DNA from: Hymenoscyphus infarciens
Lineage: Eukaryota > Ascomycota > Leotiomycetes > Helotiales > Helotiaceae
Length of the DNA stretch: 64,000 bases
Direction of reading: 5' to 3'
Assembly: GCA_001414345.1 (NCBI GenBank)
Contig: LLCB01000047.1
Coordinates: forward strand, 1 to 64,000
Below, piece by piece: positions 1 to 13,492 of this stretch. The stretch's first letter is position 1, and each line of letters starts with the position of its first letter. The notes beneath the pieces are model-generated. The model worked only from the letters and a program-made list of their open reading frames with translations, searched no databases and was not told where the DNA came from. A program made the position numbers and the translations under genes.

Positions 1-208
1 AAAGTTATATAATTAATAAATAATTATAAAAGGTATTAAATATTAAATTAAAACATATTAGAGTAAGAGATATATATATATAATATAAAAAGACTATATA
101 AATCGACTTTTATTACTATAATAAGTTTCTAAATTATATCTTAAAACTAGGCCTTTTTTAAACTAATTACTCTAGATTACTTAATATTAAAGTAATTAGC
201 TTATTTTA

Positions 209-300
209 AAAGCTTAAATAATCTTAATTTAAGATTATTTAAGTACTTTTAACTACTTTTCTCAATTATATACTAATTTCCTAATTAGAGTTAGCGCTAT
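209..300 (+). repeat. Direct repeat copy 1 with internal hairpin
   Basis: About 90 bp closely resembling 6032-6126 in the same orientation. The first part is itself an inverted repeat: AAATAATCTTAA against TTAAGATTATTT. A direct pair 5.8 kb apart in a RIP block may be the ends of one decayed element (LTR-like) or two copies of a small repeat. Confidence 0.55.
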
Positions 301-352
301 TTATTTTATAAGCTAAAAAGTATACTTACTCTATATACTAACTCTCTTATAT

Positions 353-745
353 CGCTTCTTCCTTTAAATACTATATACTACTTCTTATTATTCCTTTCTT
401 TAAAAGTGCTATTCTACTACTATATATACTCTCTCTTCTCTCTTAAATTCAAGTATTAACAATAATAGAAGAAGAAAGAGAATAAGCTCTAATAATAGCT
501 CTAAGTATCTATTAAAGTATAATATCCTTAGTAGTAGAACCTCTTAAGATAAATCGAATTAGTCGCTCCTTCTTTTAAATACTACTCTATATTATTCCTT
601 TCTTCGAAAGTGCTATCTTACTACTATATATACTCTCTCTTCTCTCTCGAATTCGAGTACTAACAACGATAGAAGAAGGAAGAGAATAAGCTCTAGTAGC
701 GGCTCTAGATATCTATTAAAGTATAATATTCTTAGTAGTAGTATT
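353..745. repeat. Diverged duplication of a ~185-bp unit
   Basis: Copy A (353-540) and copy B (564-745) share the same order of words: a CTTCTTCC/TTTAAATACTA start, a TATATATACTCTCTCTTCTC core, an AGAAGAA-AAGAGAATAAGC segment, and a CTTAGTAGTAG end. Many differences are C/T or G/A, so RIP probably acted after duplication. Confidence 0.7.
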
Positions 746-3291
746 ATAGTATAATAATCCTAGAATTTTAAGTATAGTAGGAAGTATAAAAAGAGCGATT
801 TTAAGCGTATAATAGAAGTCTAAATATACTACGTTAGTTTATCAATTTAGAGCTATATAAGGTATTTATAAAGGAGTTATATTAAAAGGAAGTCTCTACT
901 TAAGAGATATATAATATTCTTAAAAGTAAGTATAATATCAACGGCTCTAATACTACTCTTAAGCTCTAAATTAATATAAAGTAGAACCTTCGCTAGTATA
1001 AAAAAAGTAAGACTACTTCTATCTTACGTATATAAGTAGTATATCTCTTTAAAGATATAAGATTATCTAATTTAAGTATAGTATATATATTAAATTATAA
1101 GAGCTTTATAATTAAGCCTTAAAAGCTTTAAAGGTTATAATTTAAGATAGACCTTTAACGTTGAAAGTTCCTTATATAGAAAGAGCGTAAAGAGCTAGAA
1201 GCTATTCTTTAGTATAAGATCGACGAATATAGCTACTTTAGTACTATAAGAAGCTTTAGCCTTAGGTTCCTCTATATATATCTTAATACTTATAGTATTA
1301 ATAGAGCTAGAGATAAAAGATAAAGCTAGAATAAGATTTAAAAAGCGCTATTAAAAGTTAATAAGAAGAGGTATAATTATAGGTTATAAGAGATTAAGAA
1401 TACTTATAGTAAATATATTATACTAGAGCTTAATTTTATATAGAGTATTAATAGATATTATAAATTAAGGTTTATTAGTATTAAGATATATACTAGTATT
1501 AATATCTATACTTGATTTCTCTCTTAAAGCTATTATAGTATCTTAAATAATATAGTAGTATCTACTTTATAGTAATATAGCAACACTATAAGTAGCTTTA
1601 GAAAGATACTATACTATATATAATTAGATTAAGGATTAGAATCTCTAATAGTAGTAGACGCTTACTATATACTTCGTTAATAATAAGCTATAGAAAGTAG
1701 TAGAGAGCTATATTAATTTTCAGACCTATATTAGTTTAGTACTTCTATAACTAACTAACGTATTAAGGCTTAGTAGAGATAGCTTATAAAAGGGTCTCTA
1801 AATAAGTAGAAGATATACTTCTAAGGTATTTATAAAAAGAGGTTGTTTTCTAAAAAGAGCCTCTCTAATATAATTGCTATATTATATATATATATTTCGA
1901 TTATCTAGAAGGAGCTTTAAACGTTTATATATATATAGAATCGCTATTATATTCGTACTAATACTAATTAAGAGTATAGAGTACCGAGAGTGCTATAGAC
2001 TAACTTTTACTATCTTAGGAGTAAAGAGTATCTAGTAGAGGATTATAATAACAAGGTACTTACTAAGAAGCTTACTAAGCTTTAGGAATTATATAAGAAT
2101 TAAGATATTAATATATATTTACTTTAGACGACTCTAGAGTAGTATAAAATAAAATTATTAGTATATAGATATATACTACTAATTAATAAGATAATATATA
2201 CTAAAGAGAGAGAAACTTATACTATAGTATATATAGATTTAAGAGTAGAATTATTAGCGTATATCTAAGAGAGTAATTTAGTAGGATTAGGCCTTTTAAG
2301 TAAGCTAGAGAGAGTATATAAGTAGAAGCTATGCCTCGAGGTAGCTTAAGAATTAAAGGAAGCTAGAGAGGCTAATTAAGATAAATTTAATATATACTTT
2401 AGTAACGAAGATAGAAGCGATTAAGTAATAAACGTAGTACTAGATTATCTATATAATAGTAACTTCTTAGATAAGAAATTAAAGAAGTTAGATAACGAAT
2501 TAGATAAGGATTTAAGAGAGTATATAACTAATAGATATACCTTACTAGTTAAAGATAATTTAGAAGGAGATTTAAGAATAGATATTAGTAGATAAATTTA
2601 TATTTAATTAATCTACTTTAGAGGCTACTAATTTATCCTCGGGATTAGGCCTTCTCCTTTATAGAGCTCTTCTACTAATAGATAGTATTAAACATCGTCG
2701 TTATAGTAGAGGGCTCTAACAATTCTAATCCTAGGTTATCTACTAAAAGATAGTCTCTTAAGTCTATTTAAAAAGTAAGGTCTTAAATCCTTAATCCTCT
2801 CTCTCTCTATTAGTAACCTCGTACTTAATATATATCTCTAGCTATAGTAGTAACTCTAAGATTATAGTATTATAATCTACTAACTAACTATAGACTTTAT
2901 AACAGTCTATAATTATAATTACCTACTAGCTAGAGTAAATAGAACGTTAATAGAGAGTAATATAATAAAGGAAGTATATATTACTATCTATGAAAAGTAT
3001 AGAGAGTTAGCTAGTAACGTTGCTTTCACTATCTATAATTAATAAGTAAATAGATATACTAAACTAGGAATAAACCTATACTAAATATAAGCTAAGCTCT
3101 AGGCCTAAAATTTATATATTTTAAGTATAAAAAAAGGCTTAACGTAATTCTAGAGAGAAATAGACATATTTATTAACTTTTAATTAAAATTAGAAGTAAT
3201 TTATATAAGGTTATAGATATAGTTATAGATATATAATTCTCTAAGTACTTAAGAGAGAGATTTTAGTAGAGTAAACCTACTAACTACGACT

Positions 3292-3563
3292 ATTAGCGCT
3301 AAGCTTAATTCGTAAATTACTTACTACTACTAATAAAAGTTAGTAATCTTAGACTTTTAAATCTTTAAAAAATCGTAATATTATAGGTTCTACGTCTATT
3401 AAGTTCTAGTTAGCTTTATAAATATAAATAATACTATTCTATATCTAAATTAAAAATAAAAGAATTAAATTAGAATATTATATTTTTAAGCTATTTTAAG
3501 TATATAGATTACTAACTTTTATTAGTAGTAGTAAATAATTTATAAATTAGGCTTAGTATTAAT
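3292..3563. mobile_element. Foldback/MITE-like element, 58-bp terminal inverted repeats
   Basis: Positions 3292-3349 and 3506-3563 are inverted copies of each other: 51 of 58 positions match and all 7 mismatches are transitions (C/T or G/A). About 156 bp lies between the arms and has no coding capacity. The size (272 bp) and long arms fit a MITE or a foldback element that was RIP-mutated after insertion. I could not fix a target-site duplication. The family is not recognised. Confidence 0.7.
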
Positions 3564-6031
3564 CGCTTACCTTTAGAACCTCCTTAGTCTTTAGAGGAGG
3601 TTTCTAAGCTAGCCTCTAAGTAGTTACTTAGATTAGAATATCCTTTAATCTAGTCTTACTTACGTCTACTCTTATAAATACTTATAAAATAGTAAATAAA
3701 GTCTTAGCCTTTATAGAGGATAATATACTATATAACTAGTAATTATTTAATATATACTAGAATAGTATATTAGAGCTTTATAAATAGTATTAAAAGTAAG
3801 AAGCGAGGTATAAGAGGTTATATAGTTTAAGTAGAATAGTCTTTTAATTTTCCTACTTTTATTCTATTACTTTTACTTATACTTTTAGAAGCTCTACGTC
3901 TACTACTCTATAATACTAAAAATACGCTAGAATATCTTAATATTAGTCTTCTAAATACTTAGAAGTCTAGGCTTCTTATTCTAAGAGTTTAAAGCTTAAA
4001 GTATACTCTTATTACTTCCTAGTAAACCTAGTAAATACTCTAGAAAATCACGTATCTACGCTTCTTTAGAGGCTCTTTAATAATAAGATTAAAAACTATT
4101 TATAAAAAGTAAAAGAATACTCTATAAAAGCTATAATATAAAGCTCTAATAGCTAGGAGAAGAAATAATAGTTAATTATAGAGTCTAAGAGAAAGTAAGA
4201 GGCTACTATAGAACGTTCTACTATTAACTACTCTACTCTTATTATTAAGTAAAAGAAGGATAAATTAGCTATAGCTAAAAAGTAAGCTATCTAGGAGGAA
4301 AAGGCTAAAGCTAGATAATCCTTCTTTATAAAGGCTCCTAGTAAGACTTAAATAATTAGAGTAAAAGCATATAAGAAGGGATTTATCTCTAATAAGAAAA
4401 AGGCTAAAAGTAAGTAGTACTCTTAAATTTAGTATATACTACTAATTAGTATAAGCTCTTTAGCTCCTCCTTCTCTAACCTATAGAGCGCTAAAGCCTGT
4501 CTCTGTTACTAAAATCCGTATTTAAGTAGCCTTATATATCTATATATATATATAACGAGTACTAAAGACTTCTCTACTACTAAGAGTATTTCTATAATTA
4601 CGTATACTTCTATAGTATAACGTAGTAAGATAGTTAGAGTATAAATTAATAACGACTTTCTGTTTTAGATATCTTACTTACCTACTAGTAACCCTAAGAA
4701 TCTATTTAACTTTAAATCAGTGCTCTAGAATATATAAGCTAAAAGATTCGCTATTAAGCTCTTAGAGGATATCTATTATATAATCTCTACTCCTAGTAGG
4801 TAAGATCCTATTAATATACTACTCTTTATTAATAAGGTAGAAGACGTCTTTCTAGCTATAAACGTTACTATTAAGAAGAAGAAAGCTAAGTAATTAAGTA
4901 CTATAGATTATAAGAAGGTAGATAACATATAAGCTCTTATATAATACTTTAATTTATTAAAAGATCCTACTAATAAAAAGTACTATAAAGTATATATAGT
5001 ATTTAATAGCTATATTAATAATAAGTCCTAATCTTCTAAAAAGAGGTAATCTATTATACTCTTATAGAATACCTAAGAGTTGCTAATTCCGCTTTAACTC
5101 TTAGCGTCTATTAAGATACTTAATAATAAGTCTATTATACTTAAAGATAACGCTTAGAATAGAGAGAGAGATACTAAGCCTATACTATTACTAGAGGATA
5201 GTACTAGTACTAGAGTAAGTATAATATTAGTAGATAATTTAGAATTAGACAATCTTCTAGAGATATCTATAATTGTTGTCGCTTATCTAGAAGACTACTC
5301 TATAATTATCGCTACTTATTTAAAAGAGGAAGATAATAGAGATAATAATTCTAGAGATAGTTCTAGAAGTAATATAAGAAGTAAGGATATAGATATAGAT
5401 ATAGATATAAAGGAGGATACTAATAGTAAAGGAGTATTAACCCCGGGCTTATACTTACTATTACCTCTTATAGAGGATAAGAAGAAGAAGAGCTTAATAA
5501 TACCTACTAAGTTAAATATACTAAGAAGAGTAGATAAGGTAGTATAATAATAGGTAGATATAGATAAGTAAATTATAAAGGATCTTAATACTTAATTATA
5601 TATAAATATTAATACTACTATTACTAAAAGTAGGCTTAAATTAATTAATAAGAAAGAGTAATTAAAACTCGATTAAGAGCTTAATAAGAGAGTCTCTAAT
5701 TTACTCTTACCTACTTCTCTTATACTTATAAATACGCTAGTAAGTAAAATAATATCTACTATTATAATTACTTCTATAAATAGCTTTAATTTAAAGAGAA
5801 AGAGAGGAGATACTCTCTCTTAAATAACTCTTACTAATTAACTCTCTTATACTATTAAAAAGGTTAAGATTATATATAGTAAGTATAATAAGAAGAGAGA
5901 TAAGAAGTAAGAGTATATAGTAGTAGATACTTTAGGTATAAATACTAGAAGGATTATCTATAATATCTTAATTTTATTACTACTTTTTAGTTACTTTTTA
6001 CTATCTTTACTCTTCTTTTACTCTCTTTACT

Positions 6032-6126
6032 AAAGTGCTTAAATAATTATAATTTAAGATTATTTAAGTACTTTAAGTACTACTTTACTAATTATATGTT
6101 AATTGCCTAATTAGGCTTAGTATCTC
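6032..6126 (+). repeat. Direct repeat copy 2 with internal hairpin
   Basis: Same word order as 209-300 (GCTTAAATAAT, TTTAAGATTATTTAAGTACT, then AATTATAT, CCTAATTAG). It lies near the end of the most degraded part of the block. Confidence 0.55.
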
Positions 6127-6554
6127 TTACTCTTAAGTTAAATTATATCTATACTTATAGTATTAAAAGTCTTAATTATCTCTTTTTCTCTCTTATTTAT
6201 TAAATACTTATATAATATCATTATTTATACTAAGTATATATATTACTTTTAATAATTTATAATATTTTAGATAATAGATTTAAAGTTATATTACACTTAT
6301 ATTTAGTATAGTACTAAGTAGTATATATTAATAGAGAGTAAGTAGTAAGCGATTATAATATATATATATATTTAATAGACATATATATACTATATTACCT
6401 TCTACTTTCTACCTTTGCTTATACTTAAATTTTATAATTTAAGCTTTATGATTTAAGTATTACAAATTATAAATACTCTTACTTTAAGCTTTAAGATTAC
6501 TAATTTAAGCATTTCGATTTATATCTAAATAGCCTCTAAAAAATCTACGTTTAT

Positions 6555-6661
6555 CGATTTACGATTTACGATTTACGATTTAGCTCTAAAGAGCTATATA
6601 CTTAAAAATCTAAGCTTTATAATTTACGATTTACGATTTGCGATTTACGATTTACGATTTA
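6555..6661 (+). repeat. 7-bp minisatellite (CGATTTA), two arrays
   Basis: Four perfect CGATTTA units lie at 6555-6582 and five (one CGATTTG) at 6627-6661, with a diverged spacer between. The reverse complement (TAAATCG) recurs briefly near 22515 in the other RIP block. Short terminal tandem repeats are one way some LINE elements end; that is only a possibility here. Confidence 0.75.
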
Positions 6662-7560
6662 GTCGATTCCGACTTTTAGTATATACGAGATACCGTAGTT
6701 AATAAACGTCGTTATTTTTTTATTTTTTTTTAAAAAAAAGTCTCGTTTATACTTATAGACTATTTAGAGGTCTAGGGTTATTCTTATAATATAATATATT
6801 TCTTTAAGTTGTAGATTTTAGAAGTAGAAAATCTTTTGGAAATTATAGTTTATTGTTTTTTTTAGTAATTATAGAGTGATTAATTAGATTAGTACGTTAT
6901 ATATTAAGTCGTATATCTAGTAAACTAAGTTAAGCTAAGTAAATAATATATCCTATTTAAGAGAAAGAATAATAGAATAAGAAAAGTAATTTCTTAAAGT
7001 CTCGAAGAATTGAAAAGTATAGAGTAGTAGATACTTCTCTAAATCTCGTTTTCTTAAGATATAAAATAAATCTCCTAGACTAATATAAAAGAAAGACTAA
7101 AATCCTTTTAAGGAACTTTCGCGGTTAGTTCTAGACTCTAGCGAATTATTAGTAAATAAAGTTTAAGAATTATATAATAGCTACTAGGTTCTATATTTAG
7201 ATCTTCTATATTAATAGACTTTCAGAGTTATAGAGAATACTATAAAAACGGATATATATATCTCGTTCTCTAGTAAGTTAGCGAAGTATATAATACTTTA
7301 TAAAGTACTCTAGAGTTATAAGGGTTGTGATTTTCGTAGACTCTATCTGTATTTTAGAGGTAAAGCGTGGTTTTTAGGCTCGCTTAACTCGTTAGCTTTA
7401 GAGCATCGACGCCTTTCTAGAGAGGATTGCGAATTAGAAGCTTTTGGAGTATTATAGGCTACTAAGGCTGAACCGCTTATACTTTTGACCGCGTCCTTTG
7501 TAAGTCTTTTTACTTAAATTGATTTAAAATTAGAGAGGTTGGGATACTTGAGATTCAAAG

Positions 7561-8073
7561 TCTTCTCCGATCATCGGCGTTCGTTGATCTAGGAGGTTGG
7601 GCGTATGATATCCCCGTCCTTTTTTTTTTAGCTAAGACTTTACGAGTAAGCTATTAGTAAGCCACGGGTAAGCTTTGTCCAGTTATCCCAGGAGGTTGGG
7701 AGAGTCGCTTTGTGAGTGAGCTGTTCTGCAACGGGTCAACTGCCCACCACCAACTGCCATGAGTGGAGTAAGCCAGTAGTTAACAGCTAATAAGCTGGTG
7801 GTATGGGTGGTTATAGAATGAACCAGCCACACACGTGTTATTTACCCCTCTATTACCCCTTTTGTAATGAGGTGCAGAAGACTGTTTGTTGTAATTGAGT
7901 CACCGTTGGCTTGCATGAGCAATGAGAGCATGGAGATACAAAAGAAGAATCACCTATACAGAAAAGCGTGAGCGGTTCCAACAACTCTCAAAGTAGAGTT
8001 TGGTAAATTCAGTGTGTCCCTAGTGGTTGTCTCTCAACCTCAACACCGCCTCAGAGCAAGTACCCCAACTCTC
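7561..8073. other. Intergenic, downstream of TEL2
   Basis: Normal base composition. No coding frame with family resemblance. It holds the 3' flank of TEL2 and the transition out of the RIP block. Confidence 0.6.
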
Positions 8074-11000
8074 TCAAGAATAACTAGCCAAATCACCAAC
8101 AAGCAACCCCTGATACCTCTCCACAAACCCCTGAATCCTAACCAGCACACTAGCAGCAAGCACCCTAACCTTTTCCTCCTCTGCTCCACCCCCCTCCTGC
8201 CCCGTCATCCTCCCACCAACCCCCAGAACACTAACGCCCCTCCCCTCTCCTAGAGATTCAAAAACACCCTGCACCCACCCTTGAACCTCAAGCAACTCCC
8301 TCCCCATGCCCTCAACAATCTCCCTCCCATCACCACCATCAACACCCAGCTCAAGACTAACCAAAAACCCAAACAGCATACTCTCAATCACGCCCCTCTC
8401 CCCCATTGCGCTAACCCGTAATCCCAGTAACAAATCCCAGAACTCTCTCCTCATATCGCGTAAGTTCGCAGCGTAAGGTCCGCCAGCATCAAGGATAAGC
8501 GCTAGCGTTTTAATGAAGAGCGAAAGAAGGAAGGGGTCGAAAGCTATGTTGTTAGAGGAAGAGGAACCGTAGGCGCGGAGATGGACGAAGTAGCGGCCTG
8601 TGAGGGGGAAGAAGAAGGATGTCGAGACGAGGGGAGCAAGAGTGTTTGTTGTAGGCTTTGGGCGGATCCTCGGTTTGGTGATTTGGCGTGTTGAGGAGGG
8701 GGAGAAGTTTATTAACGCGGGATTGGCAGTGGATGCTAGGGCGTCGGCTGCTATGGGTTTTGTGAGGGCGGAGGTGAGGTTTGAGGAGAGGGTTGTTAGG
8801 GCCGAGAAGGGTAGGGATTTTTGAGTCTTTTTGGGTTGGGCGGATTGCGTGATGTAGAGACTATGCATTTTTTCGGGTAGGGCTTTTGATGGGAATGATG
8901 TGTTTGGTAATCTGTCGGTCTTGGTGAGTTTTGTGTCTTCTTTTCCAAAACCTCCTAATTCTCGAGCACTCAATCCGAGGGTTGTGAGAATAGAAGCACG
9001 TTGAGAGATGGAATAGTCGCCATCGAAAAATGTTTTTGCAAACCAAGGTCCCATTTTCGAAGGCAGAGCGACGAGAATAGCAATCATGCCTTGTAGTCGT
9101 AGCTCTTGAAATTCCTCGATCTCGTATTTATCTTGAATTCCAACGAGGAGGGTTGCGAGTTCTTCCGCATGCGTGCTGACTTCAGTTCCAAAATTCGCTT
9201 TTCTTCGAATCAACGCAGCAGCTGTTTGAAGGCCAAGTTTTTGACGATCATAGTTGTCGGTATCTCGGAGATAGGTGATCAGATCTCTGATATAGACTGG
9301 GGCTGTAGGTTTGTTGCGAACGATGTTTGTCGCATCTTCATCAGAATCCTCCTCGTCTGAGTCTGGTTTTGCGTAAGGAGCGAGATCATCGTCGTCTGAA
9401 TCATCATCCTCCACCTCATCATCGTCATCAACCTCCTCAATGGATATAATTCTTGAAGTTCCACTCATATTTACCGCCTTTTTCGCCGGTTTTGGTTGGG
9501 ACGAGGCTTTCGGGGGAGCTTGAGCTACTGTTTTGGATTTAAGGGAGTCTATTGATCCCACCGTATCAACCACATTAACCAAGCTCTTGTACCATTTTGC
9601 TTCAGATGTGGCCATTTCGTCAACCTTGAAATCCATCTTCTTGTCTCCTTTGTCAACAAGACTAGACAATGCCTCTCCAACGGCCATTCCCAGGAATCGC
9701 GTTCGAGGTGACGATTCCGCCAAGCGATGGGAAACAGCATTCAGATGTGTACCTGCGCGCATAATCATTGCGAGCCGGAGTGGTGCTTTGCGGTGGAGAC
9801 ATCCGGCACTCAGTAATAGAATTTGGGCATGGACTAGGACAAATTAGTAGCCAATACGGCGAGAAGTGAGAACACATCGGTACCTTCTTGTTGTATTGTA
9901 GGAGTATGTCTAATATACAATTGATCTCCAAATTGTTGAATGCTTTTTTCTAGTAAACTTTCGATGTCCGACTTATCTTCTGAAACTACTGCAACCGCCG
10001 CACGTCGAATTGCAATGCTTTCCCCAACACCAGCCCCAGAAGAACTTGTCAACCAAGACATGAGCTGGCTCTTCCTCGATTCTGTGCCGGAAAGTAATGA
10101 TTTGATCAAGCCCGCTGCGCCAGAAATCAACTTGACGTCTGATTTCCACCAAGAAGAGTCTGCTTCTGTTGTGATGGCCGTAGATAATCTCTCCCTGGAG
10201 ATGACTTGAAGGGTGGAGTAAAGTACGTTCTTTTGCTCAAATGTTGGTAGATGATTTAGGAGATTAGTAAATCGAGCACTCTTGTCTTGGTTCCCTAAAA
10301 TCATGGATTCCAAAAGTGTTGCAAGAAATTTTTCTACGATGATGTTAGAGAAATTCAGGAACGACACAGAGCCACTCACCTGATTTTCCAAGCCGGAGTA
10401 GTTTTCCAAGTAGCTCGCCACAACATTTCCATTCATGTTCGGAGTCAATTGGTAGATTTAGTACCCAGTATTGAAGGTTACTTGTCAGCCAAACACTATA
10501 GAGATTGCCATCTGCTACCCAATACCGTTCTCCGATACTCTGGCTAAGATTATGCACAACATCATCTGCTTCAGCAGCAACGCCTAATAACCGGCCTCCA
10601 CCAACTAAGCCAAGAAATTCATTCCAGACTGACTTCTTGGTCGCAGGTTGTTCGTTGGAGTCCCATATTGTACCTGCAATATTCTGAACAGTACTAGACC
10701 CTTGCAAGAGTGCGGCCAATGCCTGCAGGAGGATAACTAGTATTTCTTCAACATTTGGGCCACCAGCCACCTTTTTCTTGGAGTCTTTGGAGAGTTGGAT
10801 GTGTCTCTTCAACGACAGAATGATAGCATTCAAGCCCGTAACACTTCGTAGGCATTTCAAGAGTAACTGTAACTCTGCTGATTGCTTCGTCTTCTTCCCC
10901 TTGACTTTCGCCTCAGCCTCGTAGAAAACGGACCAGTAGTTGGGTAGAATTTCTGATACGAGAACATGGACTAGCTGAGAAGATATAGGGCTTGGTGATG

Positions 11001-11232
11001 TGATTTTGAATTTCGATTCATTTTTGAAGAGAAATCGCAAAGTTTGTATGAGGGCATCATGATCGGGTTCGTTCTTCAAAATGTCCAAGGCTTCAGTGGG
11101 AGTGGTTGCGTTGCTCAACGAAGGTTTGGCAATAGGTTTGGAGATGGAGATTTTGGCAACTTCAACCAGAGCATCCTCTTTCTTTTCCGATTTCTTGTAA
11201 GTCGTACTCACAGGAGTCAAAAGTCCTTCCAT
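8074..11232 (-). CDS. tel2: Telomere length regulation protein Tel2 (TELO2)
   Basis: Reconstructed as complement(8074..9833, 9884..10333, 10380..11232): 3063 nt, 1020 residues, with both introns phase-consistent (46 nt GTGAGT..TAG; 50 nt GTACCG..TAG, with CTAAC/CTAAT branch points). Tel2, with Tti1 and Tti2, forms the TTT co-chaperone that matures PIKK kinases (ATM, ATR, mTOR family). The diagnostic conserved region is at about residues 611-721: YLRDTDNYDR, LIRRKANFGTE, LRLQGMIAILVALP and YSISQRASILTTL. An acidic tract (about 568-601) precedes it. Just after intron 2, GCLHRKAPLRLA matches the conserved segment before that tract. Start chosen at the first ATG of the open exon, 301 bp from the divergent UBA3 start. 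Length fits the family. The C-terminal 250 residues are Gly/Glu-rich and less certain. Confidence 0.93.
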
Positions 11233-11533
11233 GGTTGTCTGGATTCATCTGGTGGAGGCTGGATTTGGTGTTGTGTTTGGAATCTGGTGATGAAGCGTGA
11301 AATGGCGTTTGAAGGGAAGCCGCCTGAAGCTACTAGTGTAATGGAAGTTGAGGTGACACGGACCAGCTGCGGGCGGATAAGAAAGAGCTTATCACGGAAG
11401 CTCATCCAGGCACAGAATTGCTGGTTCGGTACAACACAACACAACACGAGCCAGCGACCCCTCCACATTTATTCCATACTCCAATAGATATCCACAGCAT
11501 CTAATGTCACAACCTGTAATGATATCAGGCACC
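11233..11533. promoter_or_regulatory. Shared divergent promoter region tel2/uba3
   Basis: Only 301 bp separates the two start codons, which point away from each other, so both promoters and 5' UTRs must fit here. A short AACAC run lies at about 11433-11447. No specific factor site can be assigned. Confidence 0.55.
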
Positions 11534-13116
11534 ATGGCACCTCCAGAGGCCAAGAAAGATCGATGGTAAAACCCTCGCAATACCACTTCAACTTCTCAGC
11601 TAACCTCCTCCTCAGGACCTATCTCGACAATGTCCGCCTACACGAAGGTCCATTTGTTACCGAGGAATTTGTTGGGACAGAGGAAGCCGTACAACAGATG
11701 GAGTCTTCTTTCAAAGTCCTGTAAGCTTGACTACATGACGGAATATGCTGCACTGCTAACTGTTTTCCAGAGTAATGTTAGTTGCCTAGAAATCCCCAAG
11801 CACCTAAGCACAATGCTGATTGAGAACCCAGCGGAGCAGGAGGACTTGGTTGCGAGATATTGAAGAATCTGGCCCTCTCCGGATTCAAGAACATACATGT
11901 CATTGATATGGGTACGCCATTTCTTACATCTCATAGTTTTCGAATACTTTCGCTGACGACCTCGCAGATACGATCGACGTCTCGAATCTAAACCGCCAGT
12001 TCCTCTTCCGAGCCAGCGATGTGGGCAGCTCGAAAGCAGAAGTTGCTGCAAAATTTGTGGAAAAGCGAGTAAAGGGCGTATCCATTACACCTCATAATTG
12101 CAGGATCCAGGACAAGGACGATGATTTCTATATGCAATTCCAGCTGGTGGTTTGCGGACTGGACAGTGTCGAAGCTAGACGATGGATCAACTCTACTCTG
12201 GTCAACCTAGTTGATATGAGTAATGAAGACAGTCTGAAGCCTCTCATCGATGGTGGCACCGAAGGTAATGAATCCCTCCTAGAGGTTTTAATTGCAACTA
12301 ACGACCAGGGTAGGATTCTCCGGCCACGCCAGAACGATCCTCCCTACGTTTACCTCTTGTATCGAATGCCAACTCGACATGCACGCTCCCCGAGCTGCCG
12401 TTCCTCTCTGCACACTCGCTACGATTCCACGTCAACCCGAACATTGTATCGAATGGGCACATATCATTGCGTGGGAGCAAGAACAACCTTTCCCTGCCCT
12501 CGACAATGACGATCCCGAACACATAACCTGGCTCTACCAAAAGGCCCTTGCCCGAGCCGAGGAATTCAAGATCACAGGTGTGACATACTCTCTCACTCAA
12601 GGTGTAGTGAAGAATATCATCCCCGCCATCGCGTCCACAAATGCCATCATCGCAGCAAGCTGTTGCAACGAAGCATTCAAAATCGCCACCAACACGAACC
12701 CTTATCTGGGACCGGAAGATAATTATATGATGTATAACGGCAACGATTCAATATACACCTTAACACTTCAGCATCTGAAGAAAGACGATTGTCCAGTTTG
12801 CGGAAATCTTGCAAAGGAGCTTTCGGTCGATCCAAATCTCACGCTGGAGGATTTCATTGCAAGTCTAGCTGAGAGAGCCGAGTCACAACTCAAAAAGCCA
12901 AGTATTAGAGCAGATCGCACTTTGTATATGCAGAGTCCACCAAGTTTGGAGGAGCAAACACGACCCAATTTGGTGAAGAAAATTGGAGAGTTGGTAGGTG
13001 ATGGGGATGAGATTGGAGTTACGGATCCTAGTTTAGGAGCTGTGAATTTCAAGTATAGACTCAAGTTCTCCAAGGAGCTCAAGACGGAAAAGGCGCCTGT
13101 GGGAAAGGAGGCTTGA
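11534..13116 (+). CDS. uba3: NEDD8-activating enzyme E1 catalytic subunit UBA3
   Basis: Reconstructed as join(11534..11565, 11616..11720, 11771..11776, 11832..11911, 11968..12264, 12314..13116): 1323 nt, 440 residues, all phases closing. UBA3 pairs with ULA1/APPBP1 to adenylate NEDD8/Rub1 and pass it to Ubc12, enabling cullin neddylation. Visible landmarks are the nucleotide-binding [12 protein letters not shown] (about 45-56), [21 protein letters not shown], a zinc site of SCIEC (189, 192) with a later CPVCG, and the catalytic cysteine in PLCTLATIP (Cys206 by homology). The C-terminal ubiquitin-like domain follows. The third exon is only 6 nt; without it the Rossmann strand loses Val-Ile. 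Start chosen for its strong context (CACCATGGC). Confidence 0.93.
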
Positions 13117-13492
13117 TGCTGCGATATACCAAAACATTTGAACAAAGCAATCATTTACAGTACTAATTTCTCGATTTTGAGACAATGGGGAAATAGGGAA
13201 ATAGAAAGTTGGGTGTCAGCGGACACTACAAATCTTGCAACGTTAGCTATATTTGAGCTCGCGAGCGGCAATTGGAGTCACGGAATAAAAAAAACGAATA
13301 AATGAAGGACACTTTTGCTTCTCTCTCTAAAAGACGCCAAACCTTGAAGAAGCGTGAGCTAGAAACAATGGTTGTGCAGAATATCCCAATCCGCAATTGT
13401 AAAACGCCTTGACCACCAAACTCAACTCCTGCAAATGCACTTGGATGCCTCCAAAAATTGATCGTCACACATCATCTCCCCCCCCTCTACCA
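13117..13492. other. Convergent 3' flanks of uba3 and rpc40
   Basis: 376 bp between two converging stop codons, so both 3' UTRs lie here. Nothing coding seen. Confidence 0.6.

Larger units (their letters stand above)
1..7560. repeat. TA-rich RIP-like repeat block
   Basis: The sequence is dominated by TA, AAG and CTT strings, is poor in CpA/TpG-type dinucleotides, and has no open frame of 60 or more codons in any frame up to about 8000. Base composition returns to normal gradually between about 6700 and 7560. This is what RIP leaves after acting on transposons in ascomycetes. No transposase or reverse transcriptase can be read because stops are too frequent. Several nested repeats inside are listed separately. 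The identity of the parent element(s) is not recognisable by eye. Confidence 0.85.
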
